Below are positions 34,983 to 44,598 of a stretch of 64,000 nucleotides of DNA, piece after piece. Both the position numbers and the translations under genes were made by a program. Each line of letters starts with the position of its first letter. Within the stretch, counting starts at the first letter, position 1. Location of the stretch: contig NZ_CP099760.1 of the NCBI RefSeq assembly GCF_040760005.1, positions 4,273,501 to 4,337,500 on the forward strand. Direction: 5' to 3'. The notes below the pieces were generated by a model. The model was not told where the DNA came from and ran no database searches. It worked only from the letters and a program-made list of their open reading frames with translations. The DNA is from Pseudomonas sp. stari2 (lineage in GTDB: Bacteria > Pseudomonadota > Gammaproteobacteria > Pseudomonadales > Pseudomonadaceae).

Positions 34983-35855
34983 TCAATGCCCGCTTGGCAT
35001 CGCCGGGATCGGCTCTGATGGCGGCGGCAAGTCAGCCGGGTTGGAAGGTGGTGTGATGACTTCCGGAGCCGGCGCTGCTGTTGGAACCAGCTCCGAACCC
35101 GGGGCCGGAGTGATCGGCGGCGCCTCGGCTGGCGGAACGACCGGTTCCGAGCTGACCGGACCAGCCTCTGCGGGAGCAGGCGCCGGCGTCGCGGCAGGTT
35201 CGGCGGCCGGGGCTGGCGCCGGAGTCGGCTCGGCCGCTGGCGTTGGGGCCAGCGCGGCCGGCGCAGCCTTGGCTTCCGGCACGCCCAGATCGGTCTTCGG
35301 CTTCTCGGTGATGTGCGCAGCTTTCTTCGCATCCGCCGGCAGGAACAGCTCCACCAGGGTGAAGAAGCGCTCGTAGAATTTCTGCGAGGACACGGTTTCG
35401 CTGGCCACCTTGACCATTGAGTCGTCAGAGGAGCCGATCGGCATCGACACCGAGCCCAGCACACCAACTCCGAGGCTGGCCGAGTTGTTGGTCTTCTTCA
35501 GCGCGTAACGGTCCTGCAGGGCGTTGGCGAACACCGTCGCGTGGTGCGCGGCACTGCCGTCATCGGTGCACACCACGTTGAAGCTGATCTCCATGTGGGT
35601 TTCACCGGTCTGCTGGAAGCTTTTGTGGCCGCTGACCAGTTTCGGGTCGCTGCTGGTGATGATGTAGCCCTGGCTGAGCAACGCGCGGCGCGCCGCTTCG
35701 CAGCTGGCGGCATCGGTGACCGGATAGTTGCGCGAAAAGGTGCCGGAATCGTCGAAGTTCTCATGCTCGTAGATAGGCTTGTCCTTGGAGCAGCCGGCAG
35801 CGGCGGTCAGCAACAACGCCAACCCGAAAAAACGCACGGGAATAGAATTCAACAT
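34983..35855 (-). CDS. DUF2242-type lipoprotein with Pro/Ala-rich tail
   Basis: A 290-residue lipoprotein. The lipobox LTAAAGC places the lipidated Cys near residue 22. Residues 30-180 form the globular part (YEHENFDDSGTFSRNYP, MEISFNVVCTDDGSAAHHATVFANALQDRY in parts) that I recognise as DUF2242. From about residue 190 the chain is almost only Pro, Ala, Glu and Thr (PAAEPTPAPAPAAEP and similar), a flexible tail like those that cross the cell wall layer. The function is unknown. It is a single-gene unit; a REP-like hairpin follows and the ppiD terminator lies upstream. Confidence 0.8.
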   Translation of the reverse strand: MLNSIPVRFFGLALLLTAAAGCSKDKPIYEHENFDDSGTFSRNYPVTDAASCEAARRALLSQGYIITSSDPKLVSGHKSFQQTGETHMEISFNVVCTDDGSAAHHATVFANALQDRYALKKTNNSASLGVGVLGSVSMPIGSSDDSMVKVASETVSSQKFYERFFTLVELFLPADAKKAAHITEKPKTDLGVPEAKAAPAALAPTPAAEPTPAPAPAAEPAATPAPAPAEAGPVSSEPVVPPAEAPPITPAPGSELVPTAAPAPEVITPPSNPADLPPPSEPIPAMPSGH

Positions 35856-36030
35856 TAAACATCCTGAGGGAAAACGGTCCGGGGCGTATTGTGCAACATA
35901 TCGCTGCCCCGCGGCGTACGGATTAGTGTCTTAAAACAGTTACAACTCTACCGGTCATGGGTAAAGGGAAAAAGGCAAACCGGCCATTGGTCGATGAAAA
36001 TCCTGTCACCCAGTGATTGATAGGCAAAAA

Positions 36031-36062
36031 AAAGCCCCGAATGTTCATTCGGGGCTTTTTTT
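36031..36062. terminator. bidirectional intrinsic terminator after ppiD
   Basis: AAAGCCCCGAAT (36031-36042) and ATTCGGGGCTTT (36047-36058) with loop GTTC have A and T runs on both flanks, so it can end transcription from either side. It mainly serves ppiD. Confidence 0.88.
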
Positions 36063-36078
36063 ATCGCTCAGTCAGGCA

Positions 36079-37950
36079 TCAGAAACGCTTGATGTCCGCT
36101 TCGCTTTCCAGCTGCTTGCGGTACGCCGCGAAGTCTTGCTGGCCTTCACGCGAGGCAAGGAAGCGACGATATTGCGCTTTCTCTTCATCGGTCGGCGCAG
36201 CGGCTTCGTTCACAGCGTTCAGACGCACGATGGTCAGGCTGCCATCAGGCAGTGTCACGCTACTGAAAGTCGGCTTGTCCTTGCCTGCCGGTTTCGGCAT
36301 GCGGAACAACGCTTGCAGCACTGCAGGATCAACACCTTCCTGGGCGCGGGTTGCCGCCTGGGTAACTTTCCAGTTCTGGCCGTCGATGGCCTTGTCCAGC
36401 GGAGTCTTGCCATCGCGCAGACCGGCGATCAATTGCTCGGCCTTGGTCTTGGCAGCCGCGCTGGCGTGCTCTTTGGCCAATTGGGTGCGAATGGCAGTCG
36501 CCACGGCTTCCAGCGGCAGTTGCGCAGGCTTGAGGTGCTCCTTGGCGCGCAATACGATCACGGTTTCCGGATCCAGCTCGATGGCGGTGCTGTTGGCACC
36601 CTCTTCCAGTACTTCAGTGCTGAACGCTGCAGTTACCACCGCGCGGTTGGCTGTAACACCTTCGCCACCTTCACGGCCGAACGGCTTGGAGGTGTGCACG
36701 GTCAGTTTCAGATCCTGCGCCGGCTGAGCCAGGTCAGACGATTCGAACGAGGAGTCTTCCAGCTGCTTGGTCGCCTCGACAAAACGCTGCTCGACCTGTT
36801 GGGTTTTCAACTCTCGGGTCAGCTTGTCTTTCAGACTGGCGAAAGTCGGAACTTCCGGTGCTTCGACGCCCAGCAGCTTGATCAGGTGGAAACCGAAGTC
36901 GGTGCGAACTGGCTCTGACACTTGATCCTTGTTCAACGAGTACAGGGCTTTCTCGAAGGCCGGGTCGTAGACGCCAGGACCGGCATAACCCAGGTCGCCG
37001 CCGTTGTTGGCCGAGCCCGGATCCTGCGAGAACTCCTTGGCCAGCGCTTCGAACTTCTCGCCCTTGGCCAGACGGGCCTGAACGTCTTCGATCTTCGCCT
37101 TGGCCTGGGCCTCGGTGGTCTTGTCGTTCACTTCGATCAGAATATGCGCCGCTCGACGCTGTTCCGAAAGGTTGGCGATCTCTTTCTGATACGCCGCCTG
37201 CAGGTCTTCGTCCTTGACGGCGACCTGATCGAAGAACGAAGCCTTCTTCAGTTCGAGGTAATCGATGACCACCTGATCCGGGGTCATGAATTCCTTGGCG
37301 TGTTCGTCGTAGTAAGCCTTGACCTCATCGTCGGTCAGCTTCACGGCGGCCGGGTCGGCCTTGATGCTCAGCGAGGCGAAGTCACGGGTCTGTTTTTCCA
37401 GACGGGCGAAAGCCAGCACTTGAGCGTCAGTCACGAAACCACTGCCCGCCACACCGGCGCGCAGTTGGCCGATCAGCATTTCCTGAGCCAGCATCTGGCG
37501 GAATTGCATACGGCTGTAGCCAAGCTGACGGATCACCTGGTCAAAACGGTCGGAGCTGAACTTGCCATCAACCTGGAATTCAGGTGTTTGCAGGATCACC
37601 TGGTCCAGCGCCGCGTCGGAGAAGGCGAACTTCGATTTTTCTGCGCCTTGCAGCAGCAGCTTGCGATCGATCAGACCCTTGAGGGCCGATTCGCGCAGCA
37701 TTTTTTCGTCCAGCAAGGAAGCATCGAAGTCCTTGCCCAGCTGTTGCATCAGCTGACGGCGTTGCATGTCAACGGCCTGGCTCAGCTCGTTCTGGCTGAT
37801 TTCTTCACCATTGACCTTGGCCGCCTCGTTGGTGTGAGTCGTGGCCTTGAAAATGGCATCGAAACCGGTCAGGGCCATCAGTGCAACGATGACCCCGATA
37901 ATGGTCTTGGCAATCCAGCCTTGTGAATTGTCCCTGATATTCTGCAGCAT
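36079..37950 (-). CDS. ppiD: periplasmic folding chaperone PpiD
   Basis: A 623-residue inner-membrane-anchored protein whose bulk is periplasmic. One membrane helix lies at about 13-32 (IAKTIIGVIVALMALTGF). A SurA-like N-terminal chaperone region follows (ISQNELSQAVDMQRRQLMQQLG in parts), a parvulin domain at about 265-365 (RRAAHILIEVNDKTT, FSQDPGSANNGGDLGYAGPG, VRTDFGFHLIKLLG), and a C-terminal helical part ending FAAYRKQLESEADIKRF. PpiD sits at the SecYEG exit and holds emerging chains; its own isomerase activity is weak. It lies downstream of hupB and the tRNA-Asp relic, as in other pseudomonads. Confidence 0.95.
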   Translation of the reverse strand: MLQNIRDNSQGWIAKTIIGVIVALMALTGFDAIFKATTHTNEAAKVNGEEISQNELSQAVDMQRRQLMQQLGKDFDASLLDEKMLRESALKGLIDRKLLLQGAEKSKFAFSDAALDQVILQTPEFQVDGKFSSDRFDQVIRQLGYSRMQFRQMLAQEMLIGQLRAGVAGSGFVTDAQVLAFARLEKQTRDFASLSIKADPAAVKLTDDEVKAYYDEHAKEFMTPDQVVIDYLELKKASFFDQVAVKDEDLQAAYQKEIANLSEQRRAAHILIEVNDKTTEAQAKAKIEDVQARLAKGEKFEALAKEFSQDPGSANNGGDLGYAGPGVYDPAFEKALYSLNKDQVSEPVRTDFGFHLIKLLGVEAPEVPTFASLKDKLTRELKTQQVEQRFVEATKQLEDSSFESSDLAQPAQDLKLTVHTSKPFGREGGEGVTANRAVVTAAFSTEVLEEGANSTAIELDPETVIVLRAKEHLKPAQLPLEAVATAIRTQLAKEHASAAAKTKAEQLIAGLRDGKTPLDKAIDGQNWKVTQAATRAQEGVDPAVLQALFRMPKPAGKDKPTFSSVTLPDGSLTIVRLNAVNEAAAPTDEEKAQYRRFLASREGQQDFAAYRKQLESEADIKRF

Positions 37951-38053
37951 GCGTCCCCCAGAAACGGTTGAACTTCAAAAATTAGGCAACCGTGGAGCGT
38001 GGGTAGAATCCGGATAGAAGAAAGGCGCATCCGAGGATGCGCCTTCTCGTAAC

Positions 38054-38130
38054 TGGCGGAGCGGACAGGGCTCGAACCCTCGATCCCGGCGTAGCAGGCA
38101 ATTATTCCAAACCGCCTGCTCTACCGCTCC
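38054..38130 (-). pseudogene. decayed tRNA-Asp between hupB and ppiD
   Basis: Read on the minus strand this 77-base stretch begins GGAGCGGTAG and ends GTCCGCTCCGCCA, as tRNA-Asp does. The 7-bp acceptor stem is perfect (GGAGCGG with CCGCTCC), the discriminator is G and CCA is encoded. The total length equals tRNA-Asp. The rest is damaged: the D stem cannot form (GAGC with no partner), the anticodon arm is replaced by a hairpin AGCAGGC...GCCTGCT, the GTC anticodon is not in place, and the T arm reads AGGG-TTCGAG-CCCT with a base missing or mispaired. It is either a pseudogene or a tRNA-like processing element in the hupB-ppiD transcript. Confidence 0.65.
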
Positions 38131-38183
38131 GCTGCCAAGTCAGGCATGACCCCGACCCGGATGGGTAAAAACCTGAATCAAAC

Positions 38184-38456
38184 TTAGTTGACGGCTTCTT
38201 TCAGGGCTTTACCGGCTTTGAAACCTGGCTTCTTGGCTGCCGCGATTTCCAGTGTCTTGCCGGTCTGTGGGTTACGACCGATGCGAGCTGGACGATCGGT
38301 TACCGAGAAAGTACCGAAACCTACCAGAACTACGGAGTCGCCAGCCTTCAGAGCGCCAGTGACGGATTCGATTACAGCGTCCAGCGCACGGCCAGCAGCA
38401 GCTTTCGGGATATCAGCGGATGCAGCGATAGCATCAATCAGTTCCGACTTGTTCAC
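38184..38456 (-). CDS. hupB: nucleoid protein HU beta
   Basis: A 90-residue HU protein. It starts [21 protein letters not shown] and has the DNA-binding arm with [27 protein letters not shown] in parts, including the Pro that inserts into DNA. HU bends and packs DNA as a dimer. It is downstream of lon, as in other gamma-proteobacteria, and has its own strong promoter at 38551-38580. The DNA-binding arm [18 protein letters not shown] is complete. Confidence 0.97.
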   Translation of the reverse strand: MNKSELIDAIAASADIPKAAAGRALDAVIESVTGALKAGDSVVLVGFGTFSVTDRPARIGRNPQTGKTLEIAAAKKPGFKAGKALKEAVN

Positions 38457-38550
38457 TCTAAGTCCCCTTATATCTATTTGAGTATGATTCTAAGTTTTTT
38501 GGTGAAAGCAAAAACGAGTGCTGAATGGCCTACAGACACTTAAGAGCCGC

Positions 38551-38580
38551 TTTATAACAAGGGCTCTAAAAAGCTGTCAA
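38551..38580 (-). promoter_or_regulatory. sigma-70 promoter for hupB
   Basis: On the minus strand a perfect -35 TTGACA (38580-38575) and -10 TATAAA (38556-38551) are 18 bases apart. The start would be near 38544, about 88 bases before the hupB ATG. Bases between them can also pair as AGAGCC and GGCTCT, so a lon terminator may overlap. Confidence 0.7.
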
Positions 38581-38604
38581 GGAAGCCCCCCAGGCAAAAG
38601 CGTA

Positions 38605-41001
38605 TTAATGCGTGCTAATTCTTTCCTTAGAGTCAGACTCACGTTTTTCGTCCTTGGCAACTATCTCCGGAGCCACATCCGGCAAGGGCTCCGGCGCGTA
38701 TTGCAGCGCAATTTGCAGGACCTCGTCAATCCATTTAACCGGTTTGATCTGCAGATCCTGCTTGATATTGTCAGGAATCTCCTTCAGATCGCGCACGTTC
38801 TCGTCCGGAATAATCACTGTCTTGATTCCGCCACGGTGAGCGGCAAGCAGTTTTTCCTTCAGACCGCCAATGGCGAGGACTTGACCACGCAGGGTGATCT
38901 CGCCGGTCATGGCGACATCGGCACGCACAGGAATACCCGTCAAAGCCGACACCAGCGCAGTACACATGCCTACACCGGCGCTAGGACCGTCTTTCGGCGT
39001 AGCACCTTCCGGCATATGGATGTGCGTGTCGCGCTTCTCGTGGAAGTCCAGGGGAATGCCCAGACTCTTGGCACGGCTGCGCACCACGGTCAGGGCCGCA
39101 GTGATCGATTCGACCATTACGTCACCCAGCGAACCGGTCTTGATCAGTTGCCCTTTACCCGGCACGACGGCCGCTTCGATGGTGAGCAATTCACCGCCGA
39201 CCTGAGTCCAGGCCAGGCCGGTCACCTGACCGATCTGATCCTGTTGCTCGGCCAGACCGTAGCGGAATTTGCGGACACCGAGAAAGTGTTCCAGCAGATC
39301 AGCTGTCACTTTCACCGAGAAGCGTTTTTCCAGTGCATGCTCTTTCACTGCCTTGCGGCAGACCTTGGCAATCTGCCGCTCGAGGCCACGCACACCGGCT
39401 TCACGGGTGTAGTAACGGATGATGTCGCGGATCGCTTCCTCGTCGAACTCCAGCTCGCCTTTCTTCAGGCCGTTGGCGGCAATCTGCTTTGGCGACAGGT
39501 ACTTGACGGCGATGTTGATCTTTTCGTCTTCGGTGTAGCCCGGCAGACGGATCACTTCCATCCGGTCCAGCAGCGCCGGCGGAATGTTCATCGAGTTCGA
39601 GGTGCAGAGGAACATCACATCCGACAGGTCGTAATCGACTTCCAGATAGTGATCGTTGAAGTTGTGGTTCTGCTCCGGATCGAGCACTTCCAGCAACGCC
39701 GACGCCGGATCGCCACGCATGTCGCTGCCCATTTTGTCGATTTCATCGAGCAGGAACAGCGGGTTGCGAACGCCCACCTTTGTCATCTTTTGAATCAATC
39801 TTCCTGGCATCGAACCGATGTAAGTCCGACGGTGACCACGGATTTCCGCTTCATCACGCACGCCACCCAGGGCCATGCGCACGAATTTGCGGTTGGTGGC
39901 ATGGGCGATCGACTCGGCCAGCGAGGTTTTACCCACGCCCGGAGGACCGACCAGGCACAACACCGGGCCACGAATCTTCTTCACGCGCTTCTGCACGGCG
40001 AGGTATTCAAGGATGCGCTCCTTGACCTCTTCGAGGCCGTAGTGATCGGCATCGAGAATGTCTTCGGCGCGAGCCAGGTCCAGACGCACCTTGCTCTGGG
40101 CCTTCCACGGCACCTGTACCAGCCAGTCGATGTAGGAACGCACGACGGTGGCTTCGGCCGACATCGGCGACATCTGCTTGAGCTTGTTCAGCTCGGCGGT
40201 AGCCTTGGCCAGGGCATCTTTCGGCAGACCGGCAGCGTCGATGCGCTTTTTCAGGTCTTCGATTTCGTTATGGCCTTCGTCGCTGTCGCCGAGCTCCTTC
40301 TGAATGGCCTTCATCTGCTCATTCAGGTAGTACTCGCGCTGACTGCGCTCCATTTGCTTCTTGACGCGGCCACGGATGCGTTTTTCGACCTGCAGCAGGT
40401 CGATTTCGGCGTCCAGCAGAGCCAGAACGTGCTCGACCCGAGCAGCCAGATCGATGATTTCGAGGATTTCCTGCTTCTGCTCGATCTTCAGCGCCATGTG
40501 CGCAGCCATGGTGTCTACCAGACGGCCCGGCTCATCGATGCTGTTGAGCGACGACAGGACTTCAGCCGGGACTTTCTTGCCCAACTGAACATATTGTTCG
40601 AACTGCGAAAGCAGCGTACGAACGAAGACTTCGGACTCGCGCTCAGCGGCATCGACTTCGTCGATCAAGGAAACTTCGGCACGGCAGTGGCCATCGACCT
40701 CGCTGAAACGCTCGACAGTACCGCGCTGCTCGCCTTCGACCAGAACCTTGACGGTGCCGTCAGGCAGCTTGAGCAGTTGCAGAACGGTGGCAATGGTACC
40801 GACGCGATACAGTGCGTCTTCTCCGGGATCGTCGTCAGCCGGGTTTTTCTGGGCCAGCAGGAGGATCTGCTTGTCTCCCGTCATCGCGGCCTCGAGGGCT
40901 TCGATGGATTTCTCGCGCCCCACGAACAGCGGGATAACCATGTGCGGATACACAACGACATCACGCAATGGCAGGAGAGGCAATTCGATGGTGGTCTTCA
41001 T
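38605..41001 (-). CDS. lon: ATP-dependent Lon protease
   Basis: A 798-residue cytoplasmic AAA+ serine protease that removes damaged proteins and short-lived regulators. The N-terminal substrate domain starts LPLLPLRDVVVYPHMVIPLFVGRE (in parts); Walker A is GPPGVGKTSLAES near residue 355, Walker B FLLDEIDKMG; the protease domain has the catalytic Ser in PKDGPSAGVGM and the Lys in GGLKEKLLAAHRGG. The length is slightly above the E. coli enzyme (784). It is preceded by a sigma-32-type promoter and lies downstream of clpX, whose transcript is ended by a terminator. Confidence 0.98.
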   Translation of the reverse strand: MKTTIELPLLPLRDVVVYPHMVIPLFVGREKSIEALEAAMTGDKQILLLAQKNPADDDPGEDALYRVGTIATVLQLLKLPDGTVKVLVEGEQRGTVERFSEVDGHCRAEVSLIDEVDAAERESEVFVRTLLSQFEQYVQLGKKVPAEVLSSLNSIDEPGRLVDTMAAHMALKIEQKQEILEIIDLAARVEHVLALLDAEIDLLQVEKRIRGRVKKQMERSQREYYLNEQMKAIQKELGDSDEGHNEIEDLKKRIDAAGLPKDALAKATAELNKLKQMSPMSAEATVVRSYIDWLVQVPWKAQSKVRLDLARAEDILDADHYGLEEVKERILEYLAVQKRVKKIRGPVLCLVGPPGVGKTSLAESIAHATNRKFVRMALGGVRDEAEIRGHRRTYIGSMPGRLIQKMTKVGVRNPLFLLDEIDKMGSDMRGDPASALLEVLDPEQNHNFNDHYLEVDYDLSDVMFLCTSNSMNIPPALLDRMEVIRLPGYTEDEKINIAVKYLSPKQIAANGLKKGELEFDEEAIRDIIRYYTREAGVRGLERQIAKVCRKAVKEHALEKRFSVKVTADLLEHFLGVRKFRYGLAEQQDQIGQVTGLAWTQVGGELLTIEAAVVPGKGQLIKTGSLGDVMVESITAALTVVRSRAKSLGIPLDFHEKRDTHIHMPEGATPKDGPSAGVGMCTALVSALTGIPVRADVAMTGEITLRGQVLAIGGLKEKLLAAHRGGIKTVIIPDENVRDLKEIPDNIKQDLQIKPVKWIDEVLQIALQYAPEPLPDVAPEIVAKDEKRESDSKERISTH

Positions 41002-41059
41002 GATTTCGCCTCTACGGCGGCCATATGGCCGTAATCAGATGGAATTAAGCTTGAAGCCA

Positions 41060-41088
41060 AGATGGGGGCTGCCTTGAAAAAAAACAAG
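41060..41088 (-). promoter_or_regulatory. sigma-32 (heat-shock) promoter for lon
   Basis: On the minus strand CTTGTTT (41088-41082), 14 bases, then CCCCATCT (41067-41060). This fits the RpoH consensus CTTGAAA-N13-17-CCCCATNT, with a full -10 match and two changes in the -35. The start near 41053 gives a leader of about 50 bases. Confidence 0.75.
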
Positions 41089-41111
41089 CGTAAAGCGGAT
41101 GTAAAAAACGA

Positions 41112-41140
41112 CATAAAAAAAAAGAGGCCCGAAGGCCCCT
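41112..41140 (-). terminator. intrinsic terminator of clpX
   Basis: On the minus strand AGGGGCC (41140-41134), tetraloop TTCG, GGCCTCT (41129-41123) with one G-T pair, then a run of T. It separates clpX from lon. Confidence 0.85.
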
Positions 41141-41163
41141 TCTTGTTCCGGCAGAGTGGACAC

Positions 41164-42447
41164 TTATGCGTCCGGCGCTGCTTTGGCCGTCGGCTCACTG
41201 TTTTCGTAGATATACAGTGGCTTGGACTTGCCTTCGATCACGCTTTCATCGATCACGACTTTGCTCACCTCGGACTGCGAGGGGATTTCATACATCGTGT
41301 CGAGCAACACACCTTCGAGAATCGAACGCAGGCCACGGGCACCGGTTTTACGCTCCAGGGCACGTTTGGCGACCGACTTCAGCGCGTCGGAACGGAATTC
41401 CAGATCCACGCCTTCCATCTCGAACAGCTTGGCGTACTGTTTGGTCAGGGCATTTTTCGGCTCGGTGAGAATCTGCATCAATGCAGCCTCATCCAGCTCG
41501 TCCAGCGTCGCGAGGACCGGCAGACGACCGACGAACTCCGGGATCAGACCGAACTTGACCAGATCGTCAGGCTCGACTTCACGCAGGGATTCACCAACCT
41601 TCTTGCCTTCTTCCTTGCTGCGCACTTCTGCGTTGAAACCGATGCCACCCTTGGTGGAACGGTTCTGAATCACTTTCTCCAGACCGGAGAACGCACCACC
41701 GCAGATGAACAGGATGTTACGGGTGTCGACCTGCAGGAACTCCTGCTGCGGATGCTTGCGGCCACCTTGCGGCGGAACGGAAGCGACCGTGCCTTCGATC
41801 AACTTCAGCAAGGCCTGCTGCACGCCTTCACCGGAAACGTCCCGGGTGATAGACGGGTTGTCGGACTTGCGCGAAATCTTGTCGATTTCATCGATGTAGA
41901 CAATGCCCATCTGGGCCTTTTCCACGTCGTAATCGCACTTCTGCAGCAGCTTCTGAATGATGTTCTCGACGTCTTCACCCACGTAACCCGCCTCGGTGAG
42001 GGTAGTTGCGTCGGCGATGGTGAACGGAACGTTCAGCAAGCGGGCCAGGGTTTCGGCCAGCAGGGTTTTACCAGAGCCTGTCGGGCCGATCAGCAGGATG
42101 TTGCTCTTGCCGAGTTCGACGTCGTCAGCCTTTTTGTCACGCTGGTTCAGACGCTTGTAGTGGTTGTACACCGCTACCGCGAGAACCTTCTTCGCACGCT
42201 CCTGACCGATTACGTACTGGTCAAGGATGCCGCTGATTTCTTTAGGCGAAGGCAATTTATGCGCGCTGCTTTCGGCCTGTGCTTCCTGCACCTCCTCACG
42301 GATGATGTCATTGCACAGGTCGACGCACTCGTCGCAGATAAAGACCGAGGGGCCGGCAATCAATTTGCGCACTTCATGCTGGCTTTTGCCACAGAAGGAG
42401 CAATAGAGCAGCTTGCCGTTGTCCTCGCCGTTGCGGGTGTCAGTCAT
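41164..42447 (-). CDS. clpX: ClpX, ATPase subunit of ClpXP protease
   Basis: A 427-residue AAA+ unfoldase. The zinc-binding N-domain is [15 protein letters not shown] with [10 protein letters not shown] (four Cys), Walker A is [13 protein letters not shown], Walker [11 protein letters not shown], the pore loop [10 protein letters not shown], and [10 protein letters not shown] is the IGF loop that docks on ClpP. ClpX recognises ssrA-tagged and other substrates and feeds them to ClpP. ATG 42447 gives the family length. It lies 112 bases downstream of clpP with two hairpins between them, and its own terminator separates it from lon. Confidence 0.98.
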   Translation of the reverse strand: MTDTRNGEDNGKLLYCSFCGKSQHEVRKLIAGPSVFICDECVDLCNDIIREEVQEAQAESSAHKLPSPKEISGILDQYVIGQERAKKVLAVAVYNHYKRLNQRDKKADDVELGKSNILLIGPTGSGKTLLAETLARLLNVPFTIADATTLTEAGYVGEDVENIIQKLLQKCDYDVEKAQMGIVYIDEIDKISRKSDNPSITRDVSGEGVQQALLKLIEGTVASVPPQGGRKHPQQEFLQVDTRNILFICGGAFSGLEKVIQNRSTKGGIGFNAEVRSKEEGKKVGESLREVEPDDLVKFGLIPEFVGRLPVLATLDELDEAALMQILTEPKNALTKQYAKLFEMEGVDLEFRSDALKSVAKRALERKTGARGLRSILEGVLLDTMYEIPSQSEVSKVVIDESVIEGKSKPLYIYENSEPTAKAAPDA

Positions 42448-42495
42448 TCGTTCGATCCAAATCCGATAGGCTTGCAACACAAGATGAAGGCTATT

Positions 42496-42538
42496 GCGGG
42501 CTTTTTCAAGCCCGCCACTGATCGGACCAGCCGATCAG
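42496..42538 (-). promoter_or_regulatory. tandem hairpins between clpP and clpX
   Basis: GCGGGCTT/AAGCCCGC (42496-42503, 42508-42515) and CTGATCGG/CCGATCAG (42518-42525, 42531-42538) are two perfect stems in a row in the clpP-clpX gap. Neither has a terminal T run. They may attenuate or process the transcript so that the two genes differ in dose. Confidence 0.45.
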
Positions 42539-42559
42539 GCCTGTTTTGAGCTGCTTATT

Positions 42560-43195
42560 TTAAGCTGGACGCTGGTTGATCACTTCGTCGATCAAGCCGT
42601 ATTCCTTCGCAGCTTCTGCACTCATGAAGTTGTCGCGGTTGGTGTCGCGCTCGATTTCTTCAAGCGTACGGCCGCTGTGCTTGGCCATCAGCGTGTTCAG
42701 ACGCTCGCGGATGAAGAGGATTTCCTTGGCATGGATTTCGATATCCGACGCCTGGCCCTGGAAACCGCCCAGTGGCTGGTGAATCATCACACGCGAGTTC
42801 GGCAGGCAGTAACGCTTGCCCGGTGCACCTGCGGTCAGCAGGAATGCGCCCATGCTGCAGGCTTGACCGATGCAGGTGGTCGACACGTTTGGCTTGATGA
42901 ACTGCATGGTGTCGTAGATCGACATGCCTGCAGTGACCGAGCCGCCCGGGGAGTTGATGTAAAGATGGATGTCCTTGTCCGGGTTTTCCGCTTCAAGGAA
43001 CAGCAATTGCGCGCAGATCAGGTTGGCCATGTAGTCCTCTACCGGCCCCACCAGAAAGATCACTCGTTCCTTGAGAAGACGCGAGTAGATGTCATAGGCG
43101 CGCTCGCCACGAGCAGATTGCTCGACAACCATCGGGACCAGGCCGCCGGCGGCCTGAATATCAGAGTTCTGCTGAATATAGGAATTACGGAACAT
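42560..43195 (-). CDS. clpP: ClpP protease subunit
   Basis: A 211-residue serine peptidase that forms the 14-subunit chamber. Catalytic Ser in [11 protein letters not shown], His in [10 protein letters not shown] and Asp in [10 protein letters not shown] form the triad. The N-terminal stretch before [15 protein letters not shown] is a short propeptide that mature ClpP removes. It follows tig, as in most proteobacteria, with clpX next. A 92-base gap with a perfect hairpin separates it from tig. Confidence 0.98.
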   Translation of the reverse strand: MFRNSYIQQNSDIQAAGGLVPMVVEQSARGERAYDIYSRLLKERVIFLVGPVEDYMANLICAQLLFLEAENPDKDIHLYINSPGGSVTAGMSIYDTMQFIKPNVSTTCIGQACSMGAFLLTAGAPGKRYCLPNSRVMIHQPLGGFQGQASDIEIHAKEILFIRERLNTLMAKHSGRTLEEIERDTNRDNFMSAEAAKEYGLIDEVINQRPA

Positions 43196-43234
43196 GCTCT
43201 GCAGTCACTCCCAAATAGTCATGTCTTGAATACG

Positions 43235-43262
43235 CATAAGCCAGCTCGAAGGCTGGCTTATG
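43235..43262 (-). terminator. hairpin between tig and clpP
   Basis: CATAAGCCAGC and GCTGGCTTATG form an 11-bp perfect stem with a 6-base loop, 25 bases after the tig stop in the direction of transcription. No T run follows, so partial attenuation or mRNA 3' end protection is more likely than full termination. Confidence 0.5.
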
Positions 43263-43287
43263 GTGTGTGCTTCTAACGCAGAAACAA

Positions 43288-44598
43288 TCAGTCGGCTTTT
43301 GGAGCTTCTACCGGCTTGACCGCTTCTTCGTAAGAGACCGATTTGTCGGTCACGCTAGCTTTCTGCAGAACAGTATCCACAACTTGTTCTTCCAGCACAA
43401 CCGAACGGACTTCGTTCAGTTGCTGCTCGTTCTTGTAGTACCAGGACACGACCTGCTCAGGCTCTTGGTAAGCCGAAGCCATTTCCTGAATCATTTCGCG
43501 AACGCGGGCTTCGTCTGGCTTCAGGTCGAATTGCTTGACCACTTCAGCCACGATCAGACCCAGGACAACGCGGCGTTTGGCTTGCTCTTCGAACAGCTCG
43601 GCCGGCAGTTGGTCAGGCTTGATGTTGCCGCCGAACTGCTGAACAGCCTGCACGCGCAGACGGTCAACTTCGTTGGACAGCAGAGCCTTTGGCACTTCGA
43701 TCGGGTTGGTGGCCAGCAGACCGTCCATTACCTGATTCTTGACCTTGGATTTGATGGCCTGACGCAGCTCACGCTCCATGTTCTTGCGAACTTCGGTGCG
43801 GAAGCCGTCGATGCCGCTTTCCTTGATACCGAACTGGGCGAAGAACTCTTCGTTCAGCTCTGGCAGTTTTGGCTCGGAAACGGTGTTGACGGTCACGGTG
43901 AACTCGGCGGCTTTGCCAGCCAGGTCCAGGTTCTGATAGTCCTCTGGGAAGGTCAGGTTCAGAACGCGCTCTTCGCCGGCTTTAGCGCCAACCAGGCCTT
44001 CTTCGAAGCCTGGGATCATGCGGCCGGAACCCAGCACCAGCTGAGTGCCCTTGGCGGAACCGCCGGCGAAGACTTCGCCGTCAACCTTGCCAACGAAATC
44101 GATGTTCAGTTGGTCTTCGTTCTGGGCAGCGCGATCGGCCACTTCGAAACGGGTATTCTGCTTGCGCAGGATGTCCAGCATCTTGTCCAGATCGGCGTCA
44201 GCCACTTCAGCGCTCAGACGCTCAACGGTGATACCTTCGAAACCGGCAACGGTGAACTCAGGGAACACTTCGAATACGGCTACGTATTCCAGGTCCTTGC
44301 CAGCTTCGAGCGACTTAGGCTCGATCGACGGCGAACCGGCCGGATTCAGCTTCTGCTCAACAACAGCTTCGTAGAAAGAGGACTGGATCACGTCGCCGAT
44401 CGCTTCCTGACGCGCATCAGCACCAAAACGGCGCTTGATTTCGCTCATAGGCACTTTGCCTGGACGGAAGCCAGCAATCTTGGCCTTCTGGGCAGTCTGC
44501 TGCAGACGCTTGTTGACCTGAGTCTCGATGCGCTCAGCCGGCACGGTGATGCTCATGCGGCGCTCAAGAGCAGTAGTATTTTCAACAGAAACTTGCAT
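43288..44598 (-). CDS. tig: trigger factor
   Basis: A 436-residue ribosome-bound chaperone. The N-terminal domain carries the ribosome signature near [18 protein letters not shown]; the middle FKBP-like isomerase domain has [19 protein letters not shown] and [17 protein letters not shown] (in MIPGFEEGL form); the C-terminal helical arms follow and the tail is acidic and Lys rich. It meets nascent chains first. ATG 44598 has GAGGAATATCC upstream; the longer frame is not needed. It heads the tig-clpP-clpX group. Confidence 0.97.
   Translation of the reverse strand: MQVSVENTTALERRMSITVPAERIETQVNKRLQQTAQKAKIAGFRPGKVPMSEIKRRFGADARQEAIGDVIQSSFYEAVVEQKLNPAGSPSIEPKSLEAGKDLEYVAVFEVFPEFTVAGFEGITVERLSAEVADADLDKMLDILRKQNTRFEVADRAAQNEDQLNIDFVGKVDGEVFAGGSAKGTQLVLGSGRMIPGFEEGLVGAKAGEERVLNLTFPEDYQNLDLAGKAAEFTVTVNTVSEPKLPELNEEFFAQFGIKESGIDGFRTEVRKNMERELRQAIKSKVKNQVMDGLLATNPIEVPKALLSNEVDRLRVQAVQQFGGNIKPDQLPAELFEEQAKRRVVLGLIVAEVVKQFDLKPDEARVREMIQEMASAYQEPEQVVSWYYKNEQQLNEVRSVVLEEQVVDTVLQKASVTDKSVSYEEAVKPVEAPKAD

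Noticed and set aside
38518..41034. 838-codon plus-strand open frame opposite lon
   Set aside because: It is the antisense shadow of lon, rich in His, Gln and Arg with no domain; lon on the other strand has every family motif.
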